In this document: one piece after another, positions 23,413 through 32,200 of the stretch | Position numbering within the stretch: the first letter of the stretch is position 1 | How the letters are laid out: each line of letters opens with the position of its first letter | Position numbers and translations under genes: made by a program | Notes under the pieces: generated by a model | What the model saw: the letters and a program-made list of their open reading frames with translations, nothing else | The model's database searches: none | What the model was told of the DNA's origin: nothing | NCBI GenBank assembly: GCA_964550025.1 | Contig: CAZJYI010000125.1 | Span: forward strand, 1-34,806 | Direction of reading: 5' to 3' | Length of the DNA: 34,806 nucleotides | Source: CAZJYI01 sp964550025 | Lineage (GTDB): Bacteria > Verrucomicrobiota > Kiritimatiellia > UBA8416 > CAYOBW01

Positions 23413-26322
23413 TCAGCGTGCCTGCGTAACCCAGATCTCCCCGGTCACTGCGTTTGCCCCGCCGTCGCGCTTGATGGTGACACGCGTCTTGCCTCCCGCG
23501 ATGACCTCCCCCGGGAGGTCCAGCCTTACTTGCTCGGGCAGCTCTTTCCGCACCTGGTACGCAGGTAGACCTGACGCGGCACGGACACATTTGCGGCCGC
23601 TGCCGTCCGGTCGCGAAACCCACACGCTCTGCCGACGCTGGTCGGTGTTGAAATCCCACCACGTCATGTTCAACGCGTAAGCAGTGTCTTGCCGGAGGCC
23701 GTTGAGGTCAAAGACAATCCGGTCTTCGTCGAAAGCGATGTCGCGATGTGCGTCGGCAATGCCGGTGACAACGTCCGTTCCGGCGTACAACCACCCTTTT
23801 CCGCGTACCTGGTGGATCTGGATGGAGCCGCCGTCGGACTTGAGCTGGAGCCCGCAGTCGAGATAGGCCAGTACCTCCGTCTTGCCCGCGTTTTCGATCT
23901 GCTCGATTCTCTCCGCGATGCGTTTCCTGTCGCGTGCCGTCTGTGTCCTCAACGCCCGTGTGTGAGCGGGCGGCATCTCGGGCAACACGATCTCATCCCA
24001 TCCTCCGTAGTAGGGCGCGTTGCAATCGATCCAGGCTGCCAGTGCCCGCCATTCCGCCAGGGCGAGCTCGACGTTGTTGTGTCCCTTCTGCAAGTGCTTC
24101 ATCAGTACGCTCTGCCGTGACCCGGTTGCGTTGGGCGCGAGCGGCAGCTTCTCGCCCTGGTAGCCGCCGACCCGGATGTAGCTCACGAACTTCAGCAGGT
24201 TGAGGAACGCCTCGGACACGAGATGCTGCGCGTGTGGCGCATGGTCGCGGTCGTACCCGACCGGGGCGCTGACCATCTTCCCGCTCCGCAGATTGAACGC
24301 CTTGCCCTTCGCCCCCGTCCCGTCGTGGCAGCGCACGCAGTGCCTGTCCAGCACCGGTTGCACGACCTCTTCGAAGCCCAGTCCACCCGTTCCCCAGGGG
24401 GGCGGCGTGATTGGCGATGGCGGGTGCTTCATGGCCATCAACGTGCCCGGCAGTGCCTGCATCGGCGCCGTTCCCGGAGGCTCGTGGCACCCCACGCAGC
24501 TCACCTTCTCGCCCGGCATCACGTTCATGAAATTACGCATGCGCCGGATTTCGAGGTAGTCCTCATCGAGGGCTTCGAAGAATAGCTGTTTGTACGGCGG
24601 AGCGAGGAAGCGCGCCGAGCCGTCTTCCTCGACCGGCACCGTCCCGAGGACGCCGCGAATGTCCCAACCGCTGTTCACGCCGACGTCACAACGCTGCGGC
24701 CTGGTTCGCACGGTCTTCGAATGCGTTTCGAGAACACGCAGGTACTTCACCGCACCGCGGCGGACGCCAGGCAGGCCCTGGTACACGTCGGAGACGATCA
24801 GTGTTGCCGGGGTGTCGGGATCGACGCCCTTCACCATGTCGGGGATCACGCGCGGTCTTCTGCGCGGGCGCAGCGGCATCGGCGAGTAGCACGAGGCGTC
24901 CTTGAAACGGTAGATCAGTTCCCTGTTGTGATGAATGTCCATGAGGTACAGCCCATAGCCGGCCCGCGCCGCGTTATTCGGCTCGAACGAGGCGGCCACC
25001 AGGAAGTGCTTCTCCGACAGCGGGTAGGGGGAGCTGTACCATCCCGTCGCGTTGCGCGTGTTCGATACGCCCTTTCCCGCGAGCTCCTCGTAGACGACTT
25101 CTCTGAAGACGCGTGAATTGATTTCCGGGTACCCGACTTCGGGGGTGACGTTGACCATGGCCGTGCGCGTGCCGCGGTTCTGGTCGAGATCCAGGACCAT
25201 GATCGGGCCTGCACAGGTGTTGTGGTGTGCGCCGCCCGTGCAGATCACCATCCGCGTGCCGGGGATCTGCCGCGCCTCGAAGAACGCAATGGGGCCGACC
25301 GAGAAGGCGTAGTGATCGCCAAAGAGAAGCGATGCACCGCGCCCGTCGGGATTGACGGCCCAGAGTTGCTGGATGACGTTGTACCCCTTCATGACGTAGT
25401 CCCAACGGGTGTACATGATGCGGCCGTCTTCGAGCATGTTGGGATAGAACTCGCCCTCCTTGGGCTCGGTGATGCGGCGCAGATCGGAACCGTCCGCCGC
25501 CATCGAGTATATGCCGCAGGCCAGCGCCCAGTCGCCGCACTGCACGTAGCGGTCGTCGCGCGAGGTCATGAAGGCGATGCGACCGTCCGGCAGGTAGACC
25601 GGTTCGGTGTCTTCGGACACCGGGTTGTCGGTCAACTGCCGCAGGTTGTTGCCGTCCATGTCGATCTCATAGATGTCGTACATGATGCAGGCCCCGCCGC
25701 GCACGCCGGGTTGGCCGTAGCCGTACTTCGTCGGCACCGGCCTCGGTGCGGCATAGGGGAAGACGATTCGCGTGGCGTCGTACGAGAGGTCGAACCGGCC
25801 GATCCCGCCCCCGGCGTGCGCTTCGCCGAGAATCTCGCGGACCTCGCCATCCGGGGAAAGCCCTTTGAGCACGCAGAGGTTTGCTCCCGGGATCTGCGCC
25901 TCACCGACGCGGTGCGAGCACTGGTGGTTGCACCACGGCCACTGGCGTTTGACGAAGACGATCTCGTCAAAGTCGATGCAGGGGTTGCTGAAAGCCAGTT
26001 CGCGCAGCGCCCATCGGGCTTTCATGTACAGGGACCGTACGTCCGCCGCGCCGGTCCGCGCCTTCCCGACCGCGTCCAGGACCGTTGCAGCCCCGTCGGC
26101 CTCGGGCGCCGCACCCAGCGCGCGCATGTCGGCGATCATGGCGCGCCCGCGCGATAGGACGCCGGTCAGCGCCTTAGCGTCGTCGCAGCTCAATCCGCGT
26201 GTCACTCGCTCCTGCCGCGCCCAGTCCGCCTCGATCATCGTGCGCGCCTCGGCCGTCACGGCCGGGGCTGCCGCTGCGGCCAGGAATCCGAGAAGAACGA
26301 CTGTGAATCGGCATAGGGTCAT
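23413..26322 (-). CDS. HzsA-related exported protein with two CxxCH haem motifs
   Basis: 969 residues from the ATG at 26320-26322; the frame is open to 27252, but that part is the shadow of the next gene. A signal peptide (about 1-24, ending VTAEA) sends it to the periplasm. Residues about 130-530 read as a WD40/TolB-like beta-propeller with blades such as IYEIDMDGNNLRQLTDNP and PVYLPDGRIAFMTSRDD. Residues about 550-670 match the middle domain of hydrazine synthase alpha-like proteins: GVLGTVPVEEDGSARF, FFEALDED, then CVGCH at Cys609 and CVRCH at Cys662, both sites for c-type haem. The last 250 residues hold a beta-sandwich. True hydrazine synthase belongs to anammox bacteria; this is one of the broad family of unknown function found in PVC bacteria. 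Its start overlaps the HIT-Nudix stop by four bases (ATGA), so the two are translated together. Confidence 0.88.
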   Translation of the reverse strand: MTLCRFTVVLLGFLAAAAAPAVTAEARTMIEADWARQERVTRGLSCDDAKALTGVLSRGRAMIADMRALGAAPEADGAATVLDAVGKARTGAADVRSLYMKARWALRELAFSNPCIDFDEIVFVKRQWPWCNHQCSHRVGEAQIPGANLCVLKGLSPDGEVREILGEAHAGGGIGRFDLSYDATRIVFPYAAPRPVPTKYGYGQPGVRGGACIMYDIYEIDMDGNNLRQLTDNPVSEDTEPVYLPDGRIAFMTSRDDRYVQCGDWALACGIYSMAADGSDLRRITEPKEGEFYPNMLEDGRIMYTRWDYVMKGYNVIQQLWAVNPDGRGASLLFGDHYAFSVGPIAFFEARQIPGTRMVICTGGAHHNTCAGPIMVLDLDQNRGTRTAMVNVTPEVGYPEINSRVFREVVYEELAGKGVSNTRNATGWYSSPYPLSEKHFLVAASFEPNNAARAGYGLYLMDIHHNRELIYRFKDASCYSPMPLRPRRRPRVIPDMVKGVDPDTPATLIVSDVYQGLPGVRRGAVKYLRVLETHSKTVRTRPQRCDVGVNSGWDIRGVLGTVPVEEDGSARFLAPPYKQLFFEALDEDYLEIRRMRNFMNVMPGEKVSCVGCHEPPGTAPMQALPGTLMAMKHPPSPITPPPWGTGGLGFEEVVQPVLDRHCVRCHDGTGAKGKAFNLRSGKMVSAPVGYDRDHAPHAQHLVSEAFLNLLKFVSYIRVGGYQGEKLPLAPNATGSRQSVLMKHLQKGHNNVELALAEWRALAAWIDCNAPYYGGWDEIVLPEMPPAHTRALRTQTARDRKRIAERIEQIENAGKTEVLAYLDCGLQLKSDGGSIQIHQVRGKGWLYAGTDVVTGIADAHRDIAFDEDRIVFDLNGLRQDTAYALNMTWWDFNTDQRRQSVWVSRPDGSGRKCVRAASGLPAYQVRKELPEQVRLDLPGEVIAGGKTRVTIKRDGGANAVTGEIWVTQAR

Positions 26323-27143
26323 AAGGACTCTCTCTCGTGCCCCTGCCGAACTGCTTCCGCGATCGGGATGTCGGCTGGAGCAAGCTCGTAGTCCAGAAGT
26401 TTGCCGATCGCCGCCCATTCTGCCTTGTCGTGCACGGTCAGTGCCATGGATCCGGACAGGATCTCGGCCTCGTACGCGACGATCGTGAACGCCCCGTGGT
26501 CGTAGCGGTAATCGCTCTCCGCCACCTTCGGCCCGACGGAGCACGTGAGAGACAGTTCCTCCAGCAACTCGCGGGCGAGGCATTCCTCCGGCGTTTCCCC
26601 GGCGTGCACCTTGCCCCCGGGGAATTCCCAGAGACCGGCGAGCTTTTCGCCCGGAGCGCGACGCGTCAGGAGCACCGCCTTTCTCCGCCGCAGGATTGCC
26701 GCCGTTACGATGGTCTTGTCCTGCCAGTACGCCGCCCTCTCCGGCAGAATCCAGCGGATGCCGCCGCGCGGGTCCGCGACGTCGCCGGCATAGCGCGGGA
26801 TGATATGCACGTGCGCGTGCGGGACGGTCTGCCCGGCGGCGCGCCCGTCGTTGACTCCGATGTTGAATCCGTCCGGGTGATGTCGTTCCGCGAGGATCTC
26901 CCGCGCCCGGCGAACCGCCTCCCACACGGCAGCCTGGATGTCGGCATCCAGTTCGTAGAGCGAGGCTACGGGCGCCCGTGGTACAACCAGCGCGTGCCCG
27001 TCGGACAGCGGGAACCCGTCGTAGAACGCCACTGCCGCATCCGTTTCCAGTATCACCCGCTCCGGGTCGAGGGGGTGGAAGGGGGAGTCGGGAGGCAGGG
27101 GATCCTCGAACAGGGAGTTCTTGTCTGAATGCATGGCAGCCAT
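26319..27143 (-). CDS. HIT hydrolase-Nudix hydrolase fusion protein
   Basis: 274 residues from the ATG at 27141-27143 (a second ATG at 27132-27134 would give 271). Two complete enzymes lie in one chain. Residues about 15-125 are a HIT nucleotide hydrolase/transferase with DGFNIGVNDGRAAGQTVPHA leading into the triad His109-x-His111-x-His113 and IIPRY. Residues about 140-270 are a MutT-like Nudix domain: LAGLWEFPGGKVHAGE and a box with Gly177, Glu183, Arg191, Glu192, Glu195 and Glu196 in correct spacing, with Ser198 where Gly is usual. MutT-like Nudix enzymes cleave damaged or excess nucleoside diphosphate compounds; HIT enzymes act on dinucleotides or nucleotide conjugates. The protein is cytoplasmic. 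It is coupled to the exported HzsA-related gene by ATGA. It is divergent, over 164 bases, from the AAA ATPase gene. Confidence 0.9.
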   Translation of the reverse strand: MAAMHSDKNSLFEDPLPPDSPFHPLDPERVILETDAAVAFYDGFPLSDGHALVVPRAPVASLYELDADIQAAVWEAVRRAREILAERHHPDGFNIGVNDGRAAGQTVPHAHVHIIPRYAGDVADPRGGIRWILPERAAYWQDKTIVTAAILRRRKAVLLTRRAPGEKLAGLWEFPGGKVHAGETPEECLARELLEELSLTCSVGPKVAESDYRYDHGAFTIVAYEAEILSGSMALTVHDKAEWAAIGKLLDYELAPADIPIAEAVRQGHERESL

Positions 27144-27307
27144 GAGTACACATTCCCGGCTTGCACTGCAAGTGTCGGAATGCGGGGCAGGATTCGCGGC
27201 TATCCGTACGCACCCAGGGACCATGGTGTCCGCTCTCGTGCTGGTGACGCAATAGTCTTGCGGCTCGTAGGGCATCATGCGATAGTCAAATTGCCATTGG
27301 ATGCGAC

Positions 27308-28411
27308 ATGAAACTGAAGCGCGCAAGCATACGGAACTTCAAAGGGCTGGCGGAGCTTGACCTCGATTTTACCGGGGGCGGCCCTTCCCCGCGGCAGCTT
27401 ACTGCTCTGCTGGGCGACAACGGGTCCGGCAAGACGACCGCATTGCAGGCCCTTGCGCTTCCGCTTTCTCTCGCAACAAGACGGACACCCCACGCGGAGA
27501 CGTTGGAATGGCAGGGGTTTCTACTTGAGAGGGTCTCAACCCTCGGCCGAACGATGGTTGAGATTGATGTCGCTTTCGATCAGGAAGAACTCGACACGAC
27601 CTACGCTCTCTATGAGGAGTGGCTGGCGTCTCGTCCACGGGAATGGATCGAGTCACATCGAGTGACCGCGCCGACCAAAGAGCGGGAAGTCAGGATCGGC
27701 TTCGACTCTGGGAAGCTCCGCTGCAACAAGGGCTACGGCGGACTCTGTCAATTCCTTGGTCGCTACTACATCAGACTGCTCGCGAAACAGCAGCCGGCGC
27801 TTCGTGCGAAGTTCAAAGAGGTCGGTGACGTATTCTGGTTTGACCAGTTTCGCAATCTCGGTTCCCCTATGCTCGAAAGGGCAGAGCCGGTAGAGAACGG
27901 GTACGGTGGTCGTCGGGAGGGCTGGGCAGCGGGCGTCGAACGACTGCGTGAGTATCTTGTTGGGTGGTGGGGATACCACACATCCCCGAATCGCGTGGGC
28001 GGAAAGGACTATGTCCCTGAGCTCGAACAAGGCTTCTGCCGCGTCTTTCCCGGCACCCAGTTCCGCGGTATTCAGCCCAGGGACTCGTCCGCTGAAGGGA
28101 AGGCTGCTGACTTCTACTTCCTCTTGGAAAGAGACGGCAAGGTTTATGACATCGCGGAGATGTCGTCCGGCGAACAGGGCGTCTTTCCACTGGTCTATGA
28201 GTTTGTTCGGCTGGACATCGCGAAATCAGTCGTCCTGATTGACGAACTGGAACTACACCTTCACCCCCCGGAACAGCAGGCTCTCCTTGCCGCGCTTCCC
28301 CGCGTCGGCTCCGACTGCCAGTTTGTCATATCCACGCACTCTTCATATCTCACTGATGTGATCCCTGCCGAGCAAGAGGTACGGCTCTCGGGGGGCAGAA
28401 GATGCCTGTGA
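27308..28411 (+). CDS. AAA (ABC-type, AAA_15/21-like) ATPase of a putative defence pair
   Basis: 367 residues, cytoplasmic. An SMC/RecF-like ATPase head: opening KLKRASIRNFKGLAELDLDF, Walker A GDNGSGKTT with Lys42, ABC signature MSSGEQ near residue 285, Walker B VVLIDELELHLHP (Asp312, Glu313), and the H-loop STHSS with His344. The insert between Walker A and signature is about 240 residues, too short for a long coiled coil. Its 3' end overlaps the TOPRIM gene by ten bases (28402-28411), so the two are surely made together. The arrangement, an AAA ATPase followed by a separate TOPRIM protein, matches PARIS (AriA/AriB) and, more loosely, split OLD/Gabija systems, which sense phage proteins and act by nuclease activity. 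The specific family is inferred. The ribosome site is weak. Confidence 0.88.
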   Translation: MKLKRASIRNFKGLAELDLDFTGGGPSPRQLTALLGDNGSGKTTALQALALPLSLATRRTPHAETLEWQGFLLERVSTLGRTMVEIDVAFDQEELDTTYALYEEWLASRPREWIESHRVTAPTKEREVRIGFDSGKLRCNKGYGGLCQFLGRYYIRLLAKQQPALRAKFKEVGDVFWFDQFRNLGSPMLERAEPVENGYGGRREGWAAGVERLREYLVGWWGYHTSPNRVGGKDYVPELEQGFCRVFPGTQFRGIQPRDSSAEGKAADFYFLLERDGKVYDIAEMSSGEQGVFPLVYEFVRLDIAKSVVLIDELELHLHPPEQQALLAALPRVGSDCQFVISTHSSYLTDVIPAEQEVRLSGGRRCL

Positions 28412-29229
28412 GTCTCCTCTACGTGGAGGGCAATCTCGACGCTGAGCTTCTCGGTCCGCTCTGTGCCGGTGCCCCCGCCGTTCGTGCGGCCAAAGCGTCG
28501 AAAAATGCGCTTGCACCCATCGTGCGGAGAGAGCGCGATGGGGGAAACGAGTTTGCCTACTACGTCCGTGACCGCGATTTCGACTTCGAACCACCAGGAG
28601 ACCTCTCTCGCCCCGTCGTCGATCGGCAGGATACCGCCAGGAATCGAGTTCTGGGCTGGCACTGGTGTCGGCATGAGATCGAGAGCTACCTTGTTGATCC
28701 CGCATTGGTTGTCGCCGCGCTCGACATCGAGACGACCTCGTATGAGGCCGCTCTATTCGAAGCAGGGCGCAGCATAGTGCACTACGAAGCTGCGCGGTGG
28801 GCCGTGGGTACGGCTCGCCGATCTCTGCCCCCAAACTACAAGCTGAACACACGGCCAGAAGATGCGGAGAACGTCGAGTTCCATTTGCCGGCGGACATGA
28901 GCCGGGAAGCCTGTCATGACTGGGCGCTTACCCACGCATCCGTTTTCGGGGACAGAGTCGGTGAGGCGTTGGCGGAGGAGTCCGTCGAAAGCACCTTCCT
29001 GCAAGCTGAAGCACGCTTCGATTCCGTAGCGCAGGACACGGCCGGTCTGCTGCTGTGGTTTGCCGGCAAGGATCTGTTGAAGGCAATGGAGCCGTGGTTC
29101 GTCGACCAAGGCTTCGCGAACCCGTCAACCTTCAGAACTCGAGTCCGCGACTGGGTGACTAGCCATCCGGAGGAAACCCTGAATCTGCTACCCGAGTGGC
29201 GGTTTTTCGTCGAAATGCTGAGGGAGTAG
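28402..29229 (+). CDS. TOPRIM/DUF4435-like protein, putative defence effector
   Basis: 275 residues, close to PARIS AriB (about 300). The start is the ATG at 28402, inside the end of the ATPase gene, with a G-rich stretch upstream. The TOPRIM pattern is visible: beta strand plus acidic residue in LLYVEGNLDAELL (Glu9, Asp13), the acidic pair in YYVRDRDFDF (Asp57, Asp59), and WCRHEIESYLVDP (Glu92, Glu94), a string seen in DUF4435 and OLD-like TOPRIM nucleases ('R.EIENYL'). Such proteins bind metal and cut DNA or tRNA once released or triggered by the ATPase. The C-terminal half is helical with no recognised motif. It ends 19 bases from the convergent HzsA-related gene with no visible terminator. 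It could instead belong to an undescribed AAA-TOPRIM type. Confidence 0.82.
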   Translation: MPVSLLYVEGNLDAELLGPLCAGAPAVRAAKASKNALAPIVRRERDGGNEFAYYVRDRDFDFEPPGDLSRPVVDRQDTARNRVLGWHWCRHEIESYLVDPALVVAALDIETTSYEAALFEAGRSIVHYEAARWAVGTARRSLPPNYKLNTRPEDAENVEFHLPADMSREACHDWALTHASVFGDRVGEALAEESVESTFLQAEARFDSVAQDTAGLLLWFAGKDLLKAMEPWFVDQGFANPSTFRTRVRDWVTSHPEETLNLLPEWRFFVEMLRE

Positions 29230-29248
29230 TCTCCACCACACCCCGTTG

Positions 29249-32200
29249 TCACGGAGAGGCCGTCGAGGCCGCCGCCCCTACTGGCGCATTTGCCGGCTCG
29301 TACCACTGTGATTTCCAGTACTTGCGCTCGAGTTGGTAGACGTCCACAGGCGTCTTGGCCACGTTGAGCTCGGCCGGGAGCAGCCCGTAGCGCTGCATCT
29401 CGCGGACCCACTCGTGTCGGGGTTGGAATCCCGGCATGTCGAAGCGCTTGATCTTGTCGAGATGAGCTTTCGCCTCGGAGACGGCGGTCGCGAGGGTACG
29501 GTAGTCCTTGTCGGATCTGTCCGCAAAGACCGGTTTCGGGCAGATACCGAACCCGCCAGCGCTCTTGGCCAGAGGTGCGAGCAGGAGCAGGGATTTCTCC
29601 GGCCGGCTCAGGTTGTACACGAGATGCCGGTTGAAGCGGAAGACGGGGTTCTTGCGCTGGCTCTTGCCCGTGGCGAGGCTGTTCATATGGCCCTCGGCCC
29701 ACGGTACGAGCCGCTTGTTGTCGGATGGGGAGGTCGGCAGGTTCATCGCGCCCTTGTGGCAGGTCGCGCAGCGCCGTTTCAGGACGGTCTGTGCGGCCTT
29801 CGTGCTCTTCCACTCCAGGTCGGGGCGGCCGGGCCTCCGGGCGCCGCCGTAGTGACCCACAGACCCCGTCCCCAGTGCCGCGTAGGTGCCGGCGTAGGTG
29901 GCCCCGCTGTCGATCCACAGCCGTACCAGCCGTTTTTCGTGCTCACTCGCCTGCACCTTGTGGTGCTTGCCGTCGAGCTTGGCAAGGATAGCGCTCGCTG
30001 CTGAGCCGATGCCGCGCGGCGGATAGTTGCTCCTGCGGAGGTTGCGGCCGTCGGCGAACTGCGCCGCGATCGTCAGCATGTAGAAGCTGTGCGAGTACAT
30101 CGGGCCGCGGTCGCCGGAGAGGATGATGCCGCCCGACATCGGTCCGCCTCTCGGCGTCCTGCCGTAGTCGTGGCACGCGACGCAGTGCCGGTCGAGGATG
30201 GGCTGAATGTCGCGTGGGAAGTCGAAGACGTCGGGGACATCGGGGATCGGCGCGATGCGGCTCGGGGGGCGGCGCATGGCCAGGGGCGGATGGGCCGAGC
30301 GCGGAGTCTGCGTTCGCTGCTCGTGGCAGCCGACACAGCCCACGGCTTCGCCCGGCTGGACGGTCAGGAAACTCTGCATGCGTTTGACCGAAACGTCGTT
30401 CTCATCGAGCGCGACAAAGAACAACGCGCGCATGGCCGGAAGCTCGATATGGGCCGAGCCGTCCGGTTCGACCGGCACGGTTCCGAGAATGCGTTCGAGC
30501 AGGAACGTACCGCCGTAGCTGAGAGGTTCCATGCCGCTGAAGATGTTGCAGGGCTTGGGCAGGACCTCGAGGACCAGCAGGCGCTTGATTTCGCCCGGTT
30601 CGACTCCCGCCATGTTGCGGCCCTCGTGCACCGCCTCCAGCATGACGATTCCCTTTGTCATGCCGGGGTCGGCACGCGGCGGAATGACCTGTTCGCGCGG
30701 GCGGGGCTGCAACGGACGCGGCTCGTGCACGCGCATCCGGCCGCGTCGCCATTCCGGCGGCAGTTCGTAGAGCGTCCGGCAGTTGCCGCTTCCGTCCAGG
30801 AGGAGGATATCCATGTCACCCGCTGCCAGGAAGAGGCTATTCCCGAGAGGGTAGGGGTCACGCAGTTGCCGTTTCCTGTTGAGGGCGCGGGCCGACCGTT
30901 GCGAATCGGGCCCGAGGCTGGGGTCGACGACCGTGATCGTCCCGGCATGCTCGTTACGGCCGTGCCCCGGGGAGAATGACGCCACGATCTGGCGTGTTCC
31001 CGGGATGGGTTTGGCGTCGATCATCACGACGTTGGGATGCATGTTGCCGTAGTACACCATTTGGCTCGTGCCGTCCGGGTTCATGGTCCAGAGATGGTGG
31101 TAGCCGATCTGGCTGCGGTCGACATACTCCCAGCGCTGGTAGAGAATGCGGCCGTCCGGCAGAACCCACGGTGTGTTCTCGTGTTCGACATTGGCCGACA
31201 GCGCCCGGATGTTGCCGCCGTCGGCGTCGCAGCGATGCAGAATCGCCACCTGCGTGTAGTAGCAGGGCACCCAACGCTTGCAGCGGCTCGAACAGAAGAC
31301 GATGCCGCCGTCCGGCAGGTAGGCGGGTTCGTAGTCGTCGTACGGTCCGTCCGTCAGTTGGCGCAAGCTCTGTCCATCCACACCGATCTCGTAGAGGTGG
31401 TAGTACGGTTGTCCCCCCTTGCGGTAGGAGAACAGAATCCTGCGGCCGTCGTAGTGCATCTGCGGATCCCGTACCCCGCCGGCGGGGTCGTCGAGCAACT
31501 CGGTGACTTCGCCGGTCTCCAGGTTCAGTCGGCACAGCTTCCCGCCGTCGTGGTAGTAGCGCCGCTTCTCGGGGCTGTTGATGTTGTAGCCGAAGTTGGC
31601 GTACCAGTGCCCGTCCGTGTCCACCTGCCGCACCGCGAAGACGATTTCCTTCACCCCGAGCTTGGCCACGCTTTCCCGCTGCGCCGCGGCCCGGGCTGCC
31701 TGCAGGCGTCTGCGCTCGGCATGGTGTGCCCGATTCGCTTCCGGCGAGAGGGCCTGCACGGCCGGCAGGCACGCGTTGTACTGCGAGCGGATCGCCTCGG
31801 CACTCAACGCGTTGCCGAAGACAACGACGTCATCGATCAGTCCGAGAAAATCGCGCCCGTCCGTGTCGACCAGGTTTTGACCGATCTGAAAGCGTCCGCG
31901 TAGTCCCGTGTCGATCGCCACGGCCCGCGACCCCAGTTCCTTGCCGTCATAGTAGAGCCGCGCGGTCGTGCCGTCGTACGTGGCCGCGACATGGTGCCAT
32001 TGGTCCGGCGCGATGCCGCCTTTGACATCGCAGTACAGGTCGTCCGGATGTCCCCAGAAGTAGAAGCAGAGACGCTGCTCGTCCACAATCCACAGCCCGC
32101 GCGCGCGGCCGCGCTCCGTACGTCCGTAGCTGAACAGGACCTTGTCGGCGACGCCGGGCGGCCGGTTGAACCAAAGGCTGATGGAACCGGCGGCGTTGCC

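Noticed and set aside
28914..29918. Long minus-strand frame across the TOPRIM gene and the end of the LamG-HzsA gene
   Set aside because: It is Arg/Gly/Pro-rich shadow sequence overlapping two well-supported genes.
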